From Candidatus Ozemobacteraceae bacterium (GTDB taxonomy: Bacteria > Muiribacteriota > Ozemobacteria > Ozemobacterales > Ozemobacteraceae), in NCBI GenBank assembly GCA_035373905.1, contig DAOSOK010000021.1, positions 27,716 to 91,715 of the forward strand: a stretch of DNA of 64,000 nucleotides, given 5' to 3'. Shown in pieces: positions 42,225-51,702 of this stretch (positions are counted from its first letter, which is position 1; each line of letters opens with the position of its first letter). A program made the translations under genes and the position numbers. Below the pieces are notes generated by a model that was given only the letters and a program-made list of their open reading frames with translations, made no database searches and had not been told where the DNA came from.

Positions 42225-45200
42225 TCACCCGGAGCTTGCGAGGGTTTCGCGAATCTTGCCCGCGAGATCGCCAATCTCGAAAGGCTTCTGAATGAACATC
42301 GTCCCAGGCTCGAGCACGCCATGGTTGCCGATGACATCAGCCGTATATCCAGACATATACAATATCTTCAGGGGCTTTTCCAGCTCTTCACGGATGCGCT
42401 CGCCCACCTGTTTTCCGGTCATATCCGGCAATATCACATCCATCAGTACCATGTCGATCTTCCCGCCCTCCCGACGGGCGACCGCGATCGCCTCGGCACC
42501 GCTGGAGACGGCAAAGGTCCGGTATCCGAGCTCCTCGAGCATGGTGAGCGTCAGGTTCCTCACCATGTCCTGGTCCTCGACGATCAGGATCGTCTCGTTT
42601 CCGCCGACGGTTTTCGGCCTGTCTTCCGCCGCCGGATGCGCCGCTTCGGGAGACACCTGCGCGGCCGGGAAAAAGATCTCGACGACCGTTCCCTTGCCGA
42701 CCTCGCTGGTAACGGCGATACAGCCGGAATGCTGCTGGACGATCCCGTGGACGATCGCCAGACCGAGACCCGTTCCCTTGCCCGAGCCGTGGCCGTGGGT
42801 CGTGAAAAACGGTTCGAACATCCGGCCGATCTCTTCCGGCGTCATCCCCACGCCGGTATCCCGGACCGTGAACACGACGTGCAGTCCGTCGGAAATGTCC
42901 GGATGCGCCTCGAGAAACACCTTGTCGGGCTTTTCGAAACGCGTCTCGAAAATGAGGTCGCCGCCGTTCGGCATCGCGTCCTGAGAGTTCAGGGCCAGGT
43001 TCAGCACGACCTGTTCGATCTGGCCGGAATCGCCCATGATGCCGGCGGCCTCGGGTGTGAACCGGCATTCGACCCGGATGTCCTCCCGCAGCGTCCGATG
43101 GAGCATCGGCATGAAATCCCGGATGACCGAGTTGAGATCGAGGTACCGGAAGCACATCACCTGTTTGCGGGCGAAGGCCAGCAACTGAGAGATCAGCGCC
43201 CGGCAGCGATTTCCCGCCGTGCTGATATGGTCGACCATCGGCCGGAGCCGGTCGGAAGCCGGAATCATCTGTTTCATGATCTGCGCGTAGCCCAGGACGG
43301 GCGTCAGCATGTTGTTGAAATCGTGAGCGACGCCCCCGGCAAGCCTTCCGACGGATTCGAGCTTCTGTGCCTGGCGGAGCTGCTCCTCGACGTGGCGAAG
43401 CTTCTCGTCGGCCTCCTTGCGCGCCGAGATGTCGCGGACCGTGGCGATAACGCAGGGCTCGCCGGACAGCACGACCCGCCGGAGGGCTACTTCCGTCCAG
43501 AACACACGACCGGTCAAGTCGCGGCTTCGCCATTCGAACACCGGCGACTCCCCCGCCAGGGCACGCTCGATCCAGCGGCGGCCGTCTTCGAGCGTGTAGG
43601 GCGGTTCACCGCTGCTGGTGATCTCGAGACTCATCTCGAGCGCCTGGCTCCTGGTGCATTGAAACATCTCGCACATCCGGTCGTTCACCCGGATGATGGC
43701 GCCATGCGAATCATGGACGAAGATGGCGTCGCTCACCCCGTTGAAAAGCACCTCGAGCATCTGCTCGTTCTCAGCGATCTGCCGAACCATCACATTCGCG
43801 CTGTCGGCGAGGTTCCGGAGTTCATCATAGCTCCCGCTCTCCACATCCTTCCACGCGTTCCCCTTGCTGATGCTGGAGATCGAGCTGATCAGCTCGTTCA
43901 CGGGGCCGGCGAAACGCCTGCCACCCCATGCGCCCAGAACGGCGGCAATCAGCGCGGAAATGACGATGAACGAGGTCAGGAACAGGGTGTAATCCGCGCG
44001 CGCCGAATCAATGCCAGCCAAAACGGGCTGAAGAGCCGAAAGCGCCTCCTCGATCGGAAGCACAAGTCCGATGCTCCAGCCCGCCTGGCCGATCGGGCAG
44101 TAGGCAACGATCTTTTTTCCGCCGGGAAATTCGATCGTTTCGACCCCCGTTTTCTGCGCGACCATCTGCACGTACAGATGTCGCAGCGATACGGGACATC
44201 CGTCGGCGATGGTATCCTGGAGAGCCCGTTCGAGGCGGTCGTTCCAGGATTGGGCGCCGTACGGCCTGCAGGATTCCCTGAGAGCCTCCTTCAGCAGAGG
44301 GGTGCAGGCCAGCTCGTCGATTCCCGCTTCGGGCAGGGCCAGGGGGGCGCCGGTCGAGGAGATCATGAATGCATACCCATTCCTGCCGATATGCAATTCT
44401 CTCAGCCATTCGACAAGATTCTGGATCGTGACGTCGACGCCGAGCGTTCCGAGGAACCTGTCGCCGCAATACAACGGCGTGACGCAGCTGATCATCCAGA
44501 TTTTCTTGATTTCGTCCAGATACGGCTGCATCCATCGGACTTCCCGGCTCGGATTCCTGCCGGGCGTGAACAGGGTCAGATACTCTTCATTCGTCTCATC
44601 CAGATCCGCAAGATCCGGGTTTGATGCAATTCCGGATGTATACTCGTCAGGGCAGGTGCTGACGATGCCCGTAGTCGAAACAACCCACACCAGATCGCAG
44701 GAGTCGCGGTGTTTTTCGAGAACGGCGAGCTGCCAGGGCATCAGCCTGGCCATGCAGTTCAGAATTCCCGTGGCCTCGGCCCGAAACGCGGGATCTTCCC
44801 GAACCCGCTTGGTCAGGGTTCGTCGTACCCAGAGAACGCCGTCGTATCCCAGTCCGTCCCAGTTTCCGTATGCACCGTTTTCCGGATGAACGTATCCGTA
44901 GGCCGGCAGTCCGGCGGTATCGCGTTCCCGATACGCAGACTGAACGAGCGACTCGTAGACGCCTGCGGAGCCACAACAGAATCGTTCATACCGGTTGCGC
45001 AGCATGACCACGTCCCGGTGATACTCGGCAAGGAAATCCCGCACGATCTGCGCTTTGTCCTGAACGAGCTGGGCAAGCCGGGTCTTTTCGGACTCGATCG
45101 CATTGTCTCTGCTCGAAACGACGGCCCGCTCGCCGAGCCGTTCGATGAGGTACGTGCCGGCATACCCGATCGTCAGCAACGGCAGAAGGGACGCCAGGAC

Positions 45201-45233
45201 GAACAGGAGTGACAGCTTCGGAGCGATCCTCAT
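42225..45233 (-). CDS. Hybrid sensor histidine kinase with Cache and PAS domains
   Basis: Membrane sensor kinase, 1002 residues. TM1 is near 8-30. A large periplasmic sensor of about 370 residues follows (dCache-like, with VSTTGIVSTCPDEYTSGIAS, GTLGVDVTIQNLVEWL and GWSIGLVLPIEEAL). TM2 lies near 413-435, then a HAMP-like region and a PAS domain (DAIFVHDSHGAIIRVNDRM). The HisKA box is GRLAGGVAHDFNN, with the phosphorylated His at 637. The ATPase domain shows VLNLALNSQDAMPNGG, DTGVGM and GTGLGLAIVHG. A C-terminal receiver domain has ILIVEDQDMVR and phospho-acceptor D932. With an attached receiver and no DNA-binding partner nearby, its output is unknown. Cache domains usually bind small organic ligands. 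Confidence 0.93.
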   Translation of the reverse strand: MRIAPKLSLLFVLASLLPLLTIGYAGTYLIERLGERAVVSSRDNAIESEKTRLAQLVQDKAQIVRDFLAEYHRDVVMLRNRYERFCCGSAGVYESLVQSAYRERDTAGLPAYGYVHPENGAYGNWDGLGYDGVLWVRRTLTKRVREDPAFRAEATGILNCMARLMPWQLAVLEKHRDSCDLVWVVSTTGIVSTCPDEYTSGIASNPDLADLDETNEEYLTLFTPGRNPSREVRWMQPYLDEIKKIWMISCVTPLYCGDRFLGTLGVDVTIQNLVEWLRELHIGRNGYAFMISSTGAPLALPEAGIDELACTPLLKEALRESCRPYGAQSWNDRLERALQDTIADGCPVSLRHLYVQMVAQKTGVETIEFPGGKKIVAYCPIGQAGWSIGLVLPIEEALSALQPVLAGIDSARADYTLFLTSFIVISALIAAVLGAWGGRRFAGPVNELISSISSISKGNAWKDVESGSYDELRNLADSANVMVRQIAENEQMLEVLFNGVSDAIFVHDSHGAIIRVNDRMCEMFQCTRSQALEMSLEITSSGEPPYTLEDGRRWIERALAGESPVFEWRSRDLTGRVFWTEVALRRVVLSGEPCVIATVRDISARKEADEKLRHVEEQLRQAQKLESVGRLAGGVAHDFNNMLTPVLGYAQIMKQMIPASDRLRPMVDHISTAGNRCRALISQLLAFARKQVMCFRYLDLNSVIRDFMPMLHRTLREDIRVECRFTPEAAGIMGDSGQIEQVVLNLALNSQDAMPNGGDLIFETRFEKPDKVFLEAHPDISDGLHVVFTVRDTGVGMTPEEIGRMFEPFFTTHGHGSGKGTGLGLAIVHGIVQQHSGCIAVTSEVGKGTVVEIFFPAAQVSPEAAHPAAEDRPKTVGGNETILIVEDQDMVRNLTLTMLEELGYRTFAVSSGAEAIAVARREGGKIDMVLMDVILPDMTGKQVGERIREELEKPLKILYMSGYTADVIGNHGVLEPGTMFIQKPFEIGDLAGKIRETLASSG

Positions 45234-45381
45234 CCGGTCTTTTTCATCTTCTGGTCAGGAACCTCTCACGGGGAACGTGCGCGCCGATGCATCCGCACTT
45301 GTTTCATGGTACACTTTTTCCGACGGTCAGACAAGTTGTCATTCCCTCCTCCTTCCGTGAGGAACGCATGAAAGGTGTCCG

Positions 45382-45627
45382 ATGAACGACCAGAAGCCCC
45401 CGGCGCCCCCGCCCGACGACATCTACCGGAAACTCAACGTCTTCCGCCCCGTCAGCGACCCGAACGCCCCGAAAAAGCACCCCTGCCCGGACTGTTTTTC
45501 CTGCCAATTCTGCTCGGACGACCGATGCGCGATCTGCCTCGCCGGCCAGAAGAGGCGCTGCTGCGGCGCGTGCCCCTCCGGCGCGGCCGGAGAGCCGGCG
45601 CCGCCCGCGAAAGAAGAACCGAAATGA
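45382..45627 (+). CDS. Small Cys-rich protein
   Basis: An 81-residue protein with a Pro-rich N-terminus and a dense cysteine block: CPDCFSCQFCSDDRC, then AICLAGQKRRCCGACPSG. That is nine Cys in about 30 residues, arranged as C-x2-C-x2-C-x2-C pairs, suggesting zinc or Fe-S binding. A Pro/Glu-rich tail follows. Its stop overlaps the ATG of the DNA-repair fusion gene (ATGA at 45624), so the two are translationally coupled. I do not recognise the family. A five-codon frame (45369-45383) lies just upstream and overlaps its start. Confidence 0.7.
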   Translation: MNDQKPPAPPPDDIYRKLNVFRPVSDPNAPKKHPCPDCFSCQFCSDDRCAICLAGQKRRCCGACPSGAAGEPAPPAKEEPK

Positions 45628-46811
45628 CGTATTTCCACGCCCTGTTCGAAACGCCGCTCGGCAGATGCGCCGTCGCCTGGAGCAGTCGGGGCGTCCGGGC
45701 GCTCCAACTGCCCGACGAGACGGACGCAAAAACCCTGGCCGGACTCCGGAAGCGAGTTCCTTCGTCGACGGAGCGCCTGCCGTCGAAGGACGCGAAACGG
45801 GCCATCGAGTTCGTCTCCGGACTTCTGTCGGGCAGCACACGGTCTGTCCCGTTTCCGAGGCTCGACCTCGAAGGCCTTCCCGAATATAATATCAATGTTT
45901 ATAATTCACTCCGTTCCGTGCAGGCCGGTTCGACCGTCAGTTACGGGGAACTGGCGTCGCGCACGGGAAAACCCGGTGCCGCCCGCGCGGTCGGCCGGAT
46001 CGTCGGCCTCAACCCGATCCCGCTGCTGATCCCGTGCCACCGGGTCATCGGCGCCGACGGCCGCCTCCACGGTTTTTCGGCGCCGGGCGGCGTCGCCACG
46101 AAGCGACGGATTCTCGACCTCGAGGGCACGCCGCTTCCCACGACCTCCCTCGCATCCGCCAGCCAACCCCGGATCGACACCGTCGCGGCGGTCCGCTTTC
46201 TGAAATCCCGCGATCCGATCTTGAAAACGCTGATCGAACGCACCGGACCGTGCGGGCTCGCCGTCGACGGCATGAAGAGCCTCTTCGAGACGCTTCTCGA
46301 GGCGATCGTGTATCAGCAACTCACAGGCAAGGCCGCCGCCACGATCTTCGGCAGGGTGACCGAACTGTTCAGGCCGAAGAGAGTTGTCGAGCCCCTCGAC
46401 ATCCTTCGCGCATCCGACGAGGAACTGCGCAGCGCCGGCCTGTCGGGGCCGAAGATCGCCGCTATCCGGGATCTCGCGGACAAGACGGCCGCCGGCGAAC
46501 TCCCCTCCGTCGCCGAGCTTCGAAGGCTCGACGACGAGGCGATCGTCGAACGGTTGACGCAGGTGCGCGGCATCGGACGATGGACCGTGGAGATGCTCCT
46601 CATCTTCGGTCTCGGAAGACCCGACGTTCTCTCGACGGGCGATTACGGGCTCCGCAAGGGTTACGCCGTGCTGTACAACGGAGGAACGCTCCCCTCCCCG
46701 CGCGAGCTCGCCGCCGCCGGCGAGCGCTGGAAGCCTTGGCGGAGCGTCGCGAGCTGGTATCTCTGGCGCGCGGCGGAAGGCGTCCGCCTGCCCGGCGACA
46801 AAAGCTGTTGA
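45624..46811 (+). CDS. Ogt-AlkA fusion: alkyl-DNA repair protein
   Basis: Fusion of two alkylation-repair activities in 395 residues. Residues about 1-170 are an O6-alkylguanine-DNA alkyltransferase, with VSYGELASRTGKPGAARAVG, the acceptor Cys (C138) in IPCHRVIG, and GFSAPGGVATKRRIL. Residues about 190-395 are an AlkA-type HhH-GPD N-glycosylase removing 3-methyladenine: LLEAIVYQQLTGKAA, the hairpin LTQVRGIGRWTVEMLL, and the catalytic Asp D340 in STGDYGLRKGYA. There is no Ada N-terminal Zn or AraC domain, so it is a repair enzyme rather than a regulator. The ATG overlaps the stop of the Cys-rich gene. Confidence 0.93.
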   Translation: MTYFHALFETPLGRCAVAWSSRGVRALQLPDETDAKTLAGLRKRVPSSTERLPSKDAKRAIEFVSGLLSGSTRSVPFPRLDLEGLPEYNINVYNSLRSVQAGSTVSYGELASRTGKPGAARAVGRIVGLNPIPLLIPCHRVIGADGRLHGFSAPGGVATKRRILDLEGTPLPTTSLASASQPRIDTVAAVRFLKSRDPILKTLIERTGPCGLAVDGMKSLFETLLEAIVYQQLTGKAAATIFGRVTELFRPKRVVEPLDILRASDEELRSAGLSGPKIAAIRDLADKTAAGELPSVAELRRLDDEAIVERLTQVRGIGRWTVEMLLIFGLGRPDVLSTGDYGLRKGYAVLYNGGTLPSPRELAAAGERWKPWRSVASWYLWRAAEGVRLPGDKSC

Positions 46812-46846
46812 TCGAGATCCGCCTCGAAAGCGGCGAAACCGGAATC

Positions 46847-46875
46847 TTGACCCGATCGATGATTGCGTGTATGTT
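46847..46875 (+). promoter_or_regulatory. Sigma-70-type promoter of the pullulanase-like gene
   Basis: -35 TTGACC (46847-46852), exactly 17 bases, -10 TATGTT (46870-46875). It is the best-matching promoter in the window and gives a leader of about 57 bases before the ATG at 46939. Confidence 0.75.
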
Positions 46876-46938
46876 TTGCGTGGGCACTCCGGGTGACCGG
46901 GTTCATGCACCGCATACATCGAACGGAAGAGTCACGAC

Positions 46939-49344
46939 ATGGAAAGCACCGCTCACCTCGAATTTCATTCAGAAAAAGCAACATCCGTTTCCGTCGCGGG
47001 AGATTTCAACGACTGGTGCGGTTCGTCGCGCGGCGCCTTCGATCCGTCGCTCGGGAAGATGACCCTCGCGGGGGACTACGTCTGGACGTTCCCGCTGAAA
47101 GGCGTCAGTGCCGGCTCCCATCAGTTCAAGTTCGTGATCGACGGCGAGTGGGAGTCCGGTCCGAACCGGTCTTTCTTCCTCGACGAGCACGGGCGTCTGG
47201 TCGACCCCACCGGCGGCATTCTATCCGTCGTTCTCGAGAGCCAGACGACGATCCGCGTGAGGTTCAACTACCTTACGAAGCTCCCGAAGTTTCTCGAGCA
47301 GTTGTCATTCTATATCAAACCGCATGGAACGCTTCTCAGCATCGACCGACATCCGGCACGGCACGGCGAAGGCGAGATCCTCGACCTCCACTGCCGCGAC
47401 CTGGACATCACATCGAACATGCACCTCGACGTCAAGGGACTCGGCGAAAAGACCGTGACCCGGCCGATCCTTCCCGACGGGATGTTTCTGAAAACCTTCA
47501 TTTCCCAGAAACCGCTCGGCGCCGTCGTCGAGGGAACCGACACGGTCTTCAGGCTGTTCGCGCCGCGGGCGAAGAGCGTCCGGCTCCACCTCGCAGGCGA
47601 TCCTGCCATGCACCGGCAGATCGCCTCGCAGAAAGGCGTCAGAGACGCCGACGGCGTCTGGGAAATGCGCGTGCCCGGCACCCATTGGGGCTGTTTTTAC
47701 GGGTTCCACGTCGATGGGCCGCACGGCGAGGGCGAGGGGTTCGACGCGAAAAAACTCTGGCCCGACCCGTACTGCCACGCTTCCGTCCATCACAATGGGC
47801 CGTCGATCCTCATCGAGCCCGGCGCGACCGGCGGCGGGTTCGGAGGGTGGACCGACCAGGAGTTCAAGACCCCGGCCAAATCCGACCTGGTCATCTGGGA
47901 AGCGTCGATCCGCGACTTGACGAGCCACGAGACCTCGAACGTCGAAAAGGAACTCCGGGGCAAGTATCTCGGTCTGGCGTCGACGCCAGGGCGCGGCTCC
48001 GGCATCGACCACATGAAAAAGCTCGGGGTGAATGCCGTCGAGTTCCTCCCGGTGTATGAATTCGACGACGATCCTCCCGGGAGCTACCACTGGGGATACA
48101 TGCCCTCCCTGTTTTTCGCGCCCGAAACGAGCTACGCCCGCTCTCCGCACGGCTCGCAGGTTCACGAGTTCAAAGCCCTCGTCGACATGCTGCACCGGCA
48201 CGGGATCGCCGTCCTGCTCGACGTGGTCTACAACCACACCGGCGCCCCCCAGGTGCTGATGGGAATCGATCGCAAGTATTTCTACCGCCACGACGGCAAT
48301 CTGACTCTTCTCAATTTCAGCGGTTGCGGCAACGATTTCAAGAGCGAGAACCCCATGGCCCGCCGCATCATTCTCGACAGTCTCGAACACTGGATTCGCG
48401 AGTATCACATCGACGGCTTCCGATTTGACCTCGCCGAACTGCTCGACCATGAAACCCTCGTCGAGATCGAAAAGCGCCTCACCTCGATCAAGCCCGACGT
48501 CATCCTGATCTCCGAGCCCTGGAGTTTCAGAGGCTCGAACAAGGGCCAGCTGAAAAACACGGGATGGTCCAACTGGAACGACGATTTCCGCAACCGCGTG
48601 AAGGAAGCCGCGCACGGCCGGGGAAGCAGCGACGCGCTCTTCCAGGTGCTGCGCGGCTCGATCGACCTGTGGGCGGCATCCCCCTGGGAATCCGTGAACT
48701 ACGTCGAGTCGCACGATGATTTCACCCTGACGGACCATCTCACGGAACGAAAGGACCGGGACGGCTCGCACCCCTCGGCGAATGATATAAGGCGAAATAT
48801 ATTTTGCGCGGCCGCCGTTCTGCTGTCTCCGGGTATTCCCATGCTGGCCCAGGGCCAGGAGATGCTCCGCAGCAAAAAGGGCAACGGCAACTCCTACAAC
48901 GCGGGCGACGGCGTGAACGCCGTCGATTACGGCCTGCGCGAACGGCACCGCCAGGTCTTCGATTTCTACCGCGGTCTGATCGAGTTCAGGCGTTCGCCCG
49001 AGGGCCGGCTGCTGCGCGAAGCCGATGCAACCTCGTGCCGCGCCGTCGAGAAGGTGTACGGCTCCACGCCGCTCTCCATCGGCTTGATCTGGCGCGATGC
49101 GACGAAACCCAGGGAAACCCTTATCGTTCTGTACAACGGCGACCAGCACCTCAAAGCCAAGTTCACGCTGAAGCTCCAGGCCGGATCTTGGGTGCGGCTC
49201 GTCGGAGACGGCAAGGTGTTTTCACGCACATCGTTCGATCGCCGCGAGATGGCCGTCTCGCACGCCGACGTCGAAAACGGCGTGACGTTGGAAATCCCTG
49301 CGATCGGCGTCGAAGTCTGGTCGTTTGCCGGCCGCAAGCATTGA
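46939..49344 (+). CDS. Pullulanase/isoamylase-type GH13 debranching enzyme
   Basis: Alpha-1,6-glucan debranching enzyme, 801 residues, no signal peptide, so it acts on glycogen or imported malto-oligosaccharides. The N-terminus is a glycogen-binding CBM48-like domain (VSVAGDFNDWCG, HQFKFVIDGEWESGPN). A second CBM48-like domain follows (DTVFRLFAPRAKSVRLHL). The TIM barrel carries YHWGYMPSLFFAPE (the Y-N-W-G-Y-D-P motif of type I pullulanases, altered here), VVYNHT, the nucleophile D497 in DGFRFDLAEL, the acid E526 in ISEPW and D593 in ESHDDFTL. A beta-sandwich domain ends the protein. The ATG at 46939 follows a strong promoter; the Shine-Dalgarno is modest (GAAGAG). Confidence 0.92.
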   Translation: MESTAHLEFHSEKATSVSVAGDFNDWCGSSRGAFDPSLGKMTLAGDYVWTFPLKGVSAGSHQFKFVIDGEWESGPNRSFFLDEHGRLVDPTGGILSVVLESQTTIRVRFNYLTKLPKFLEQLSFYIKPHGTLLSIDRHPARHGEGEILDLHCRDLDITSNMHLDVKGLGEKTVTRPILPDGMFLKTFISQKPLGAVVEGTDTVFRLFAPRAKSVRLHLAGDPAMHRQIASQKGVRDADGVWEMRVPGTHWGCFYGFHVDGPHGEGEGFDAKKLWPDPYCHASVHHNGPSILIEPGATGGGFGGWTDQEFKTPAKSDLVIWEASIRDLTSHETSNVEKELRGKYLGLASTPGRGSGIDHMKKLGVNAVEFLPVYEFDDDPPGSYHWGYMPSLFFAPETSYARSPHGSQVHEFKALVDMLHRHGIAVLLDVVYNHTGAPQVLMGIDRKYFYRHDGNLTLLNFSGCGNDFKSENPMARRIILDSLEHWIREYHIDGFRFDLAELLDHETLVEIEKRLTSIKPDVILISEPWSFRGSNKGQLKNTGWSNWNDDFRNRVKEAAHGRGSSDALFQVLRGSIDLWAASPWESVNYVESHDDFTLTDHLTERKDRDGSHPSANDIRRNIFCAAAVLLSPGIPMLAQGQEMLRSKKGNGNSYNAGDGVNAVDYGLRERHRQVFDFYRGLIEFRRSPEGRLLREADATSCRAVEKVYGSTPLSIGLIWRDATKPRETLIVLYNGDQHLKAKFTLKLQAGSWVRLVGDGKVFSRTSFDRREMAVSHADVENGVTLEIPAIGVEVWSFAGRKH

Positions 49345-49487
49345 CGGCCTGACGCACGTCCCTGGCGTTGCATTGGGCCTCCGCTCGGCTCAGGAAGTCT
49401 TTTCTTTTCTGCCGCTGGAAGAACGCTCCAGTTTTGCGTACCATTGAATCGGTTTTTTCCTCCATTTCGCTTTCCGAGGGGTCTTCG

Positions 49488-51416
49488 ATGAATCTATGCT
49501 CCCGAACGACGATCGCCGCCGCCCTCCTCGCCGTCATGCTCGCATCTCATGGAATTGGGGAGGCGGCGCCGAGAACCGATGTCTCCCGTCAGCCGATCAA
49601 CGTCGCCTTTGGCCCCTCCACGCCCGAGGCGGAAGGCCTCGATGACGCATTCATCTCGTTCGTGGACGCCGCCGAGTCGACGCTCGACATGGCCTTCTAC
49701 GAAATCCGACTCGACAACATCGTCGATGCGCTGATCCGCGCTCACAAACGCGGGGTCGCCATCCGCCTCGTCGTCGACAATGACAACTACCTGTTCCGCC
49801 AGGCTCCGGTCGAGGAGGGTGACGAGGAAGCCGACCCGGCGGGAAACGAAGAACAGATTCTGCATTCCGGGTCGCGCGCGGCTGCCGTTTCCCCGAAACT
49901 GAACCCCTTCATCCAGCGCCTCGTCGACGCGGGCATCCAGGTGCATGACGACGAAAACCGCGCCGCCCTCATGCACAACAAATTCGCCGTTCGCGACGGC
50001 CGATGGGTCTGGACCGGCAGCTACAACCTGACGGATACCTGCAGCTATAGAAACGTGAACAATGCCGTCTGGATCGACTCGCCCGAATTGGCGGAAGTCT
50101 ACACGGCCGAGCTCGAGGAAATGTACGAGAAGCACCAGTTCGGCATCTCCTCGCCGAGGCTCGCCTCACGACGCGAGATCAAGGTCGGAACGGCTCGTCT
50201 CGAGCCTCTCTTCGCCCCCGAAGACAACCCGAACGCGAGGATCATCGAACTGCTCTCGGCCGCCCGCAAGGAGATCTATTTCATGCAGTTCGCCTTCACG
50301 GCGGACGATCTCGGCGACGTCCTCGTCACGAAGCACAAGGAGAAGCTCCGGATCAGCGGCATCTTCGACCGGATTCTCTATCGCAGCACGGGCCCGTTCG
50401 GCGAGTTCGCACGTCTGACCGAGGCGGGAATTCCGGTCGTCATCCACGGCGGATCGGGGAAATTCCACAACAAACTGTTCATCATCGACCCGACAGGGGA
50501 AGACCCCGTCGTCGTGCTGGGCTCGGAAAACGCGTCATCGAACGGAAACCGCACGAATGACGAAAACGTCCTGATCATCCATTCGGCCGAGATCGCCCGC
50601 CTCTACCTCGACGAGTTCCGGAAACAGTTCGGAAAAACCAGCACCGTTTCGGCGGAACTCAGCGTCGGCGAGTTTCCATTCGCCGGAACGACGGTCGGCA
50701 ACGCGGATCTGCTGGTATTCGCAAACGGGCAGAACGTCAGCGACCTGCGCATCGAGTTCCCTGCGCGATGGAGTCTCGCAAGCCAGAGCTCTTCAGATAT
50801 CGGCATCTATAGAAACGGCGTCGAGACGACGGCCCGTGAAACGATGAACGTCGATTCGCGGCGCCTCCTCCTCCAACGCGCCGCTCTCGAGGGCAGCGGG
50901 CCGAACTCCTGGCTCATGGTCCGGTTTCACAACGTCAACCTGCCGCTCAAGCCGGGCAGTTACGCCATCCCGTGCTCGGTCCGAAGTTCGGGAGGAGAGT
51001 TCGTTCCGCTGACGACGCAGCCGACGATTCAAGTCGTCGACGGTCAGAAGCCGTCCGACCTGGCAACCGTCATGGCATACATCAAACGGCTGAATCTGCG
51101 ACTCGATCAAAGCGGTCCCAAGCTTTCGCCCGACGAGCGCACGCGTCAGCTCGAACGCCTGGCGAACCTGAACGGAAAGCTGTACCAACTGGTCGTCAAA
51201 GCCGCTCGAAACGGCGATCTGGACCGGACCGACGCGGGAGTTGCCTTCACGGAAAAGATGAATCCCGAATGGACCAGATACGCCTGTTCGGTCACGGGGG
51301 ATATGCGAAGCCTGATCGAGGCGCTGAAGTATCAAGCCGTCCACGGGACGGACACGGAGCGGGCAAAAAGCCTCCTGGCCCGCCTGGAAACCTCGCTGAA
51401 AAAAGCCCATCCCTGA
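49488..51416 (+). CDS. Secreted phospholipase D family protein
   Basis: Exported 642-residue protein with a signal peptide (TTIAAALLAVMLASHGIGEA) and two HKD half-sites: MHNKFAVRDGRWVWTGSYN (H163) and FHNKLFIIDPTGEDPVVVLG (H327). Each is followed by the expected G-S-x-N. The spacing fits a single-chain, two-lobed PLD enzyme (phosphodiesterase or nuclease). The C-terminal 230 residues are beta-rich (a sandwich-like domain around residues 410-530) and then helical (SPDERTRQLERLANLNGKLY), a PLD-accessory arrangement I do not recognise. The start at 49488 has GAGGGG seven bases upstream. Lipid or nucleic acid as substrate cannot be decided. Confidence 0.87.
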   Translation: MNLCSRTTIAAALLAVMLASHGIGEAAPRTDVSRQPINVAFGPSTPEAEGLDDAFISFVDAAESTLDMAFYEIRLDNIVDALIRAHKRGVAIRLVVDNDNYLFRQAPVEEGDEEADPAGNEEQILHSGSRAAAVSPKLNPFIQRLVDAGIQVHDDENRAALMHNKFAVRDGRWVWTGSYNLTDTCSYRNVNNAVWIDSPELAEVYTAELEEMYEKHQFGISSPRLASRREIKVGTARLEPLFAPEDNPNARIIELLSAARKEIYFMQFAFTADDLGDVLVTKHKEKLRISGIFDRILYRSTGPFGEFARLTEAGIPVVIHGGSGKFHNKLFIIDPTGEDPVVVLGSENASSNGNRTNDENVLIIHSAEIARLYLDEFRKQFGKTSTVSAELSVGEFPFAGTTVGNADLLVFANGQNVSDLRIEFPARWSLASQSSSDIGIYRNGVETTARETMNVDSRRLLLQRAALEGSGPNSWLMVRFHNVNLPLKPGSYAIPCSVRSSGGEFVPLTTQPTIQVVDGQKPSDLATVMAYIKRLNLRLDQSGPKLSPDERTRQLERLANLNGKLYQLVVKAARNGDLDRTDAGVAFTEKMNPEWTRYACSVTGDMRSLIEALKYQAVHGTDTERAKSLLARLETSLKKAHP

Positions 51417-51460
51417 GGGCCGCCGGGAGACACGATTCCCCTCCGCGTTCGCGAAACGGC

Positions 51461-51496
51461 GCCCGGCAGTTCCGGGTATCCAGCGTCTGCCGGGCG
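51461..51496. terminator. Hairpin between convergent genes
   Basis: Perfect 10-bp arms CGCCCGGCAG (51461-51470) and CTGCCGGGCG (51487-51496) around a 16-base loop. It lies between the convergent PLD gene and the small Cys-containing gene, so it may end both transcripts. No T-tract is present. Confidence 0.45.
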
Positions 51497-51507
51497 AGTC
51501 GAACGGA

Positions 51508-51702
51508 TCAGCCTTTGTGACAGGTGTCGAACTCGGGGCAGCGTCCCTCGCGGGTCTCGCACTCGAGCATTCCCTCGCTCTTGCCCTTGCAGACGGCTTT
51601 CATGCCGGTCATGCGGCGCGCGTGCCGGTTCAGTTCGATTTTCTCTTTCCGAAGTTCCGCAACCTGTTCGTCTGTTAGCTGTCGCTGAGGTGCCATCGTC
51701 AT
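51508..51702 (-). CDS. Small protein with Cys-containing tail
   Basis: A 64-residue protein: a charged helical N-terminus (QLTDEQVAELRKEKIELNRH) followed by MTGMKAVCKGKSEGMLECET and REGRCPEFDTCHKG, with four Cys that could bind metal. The ATG at 51702 has AGGA seven bases upstream; a longer frame to 51822 has no such site. Family not recognised. It ends opposite the PLD gene. Confidence 0.6.
   Translation of the reverse strand: MTMAPQRQLTDEQVAELRKEKIELNRHARRMTGMKAVCKGKSEGMLECETREGRCPEFDTCHKG

Noticed and set aside
47305..49149. 614-codon frame antisense to the pullulanase-like gene
   Set aside because: The sense gene carries all catalytic motifs; the antisense frame has no recognisable domain or start signal.
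49415..49435. CTGGA/TCCAG hairpin followed by TTTT after the pullulanase-like gene
   Set aside because: Only a 5-bp stem with a 7-base loop; too weak to call as a terminator.
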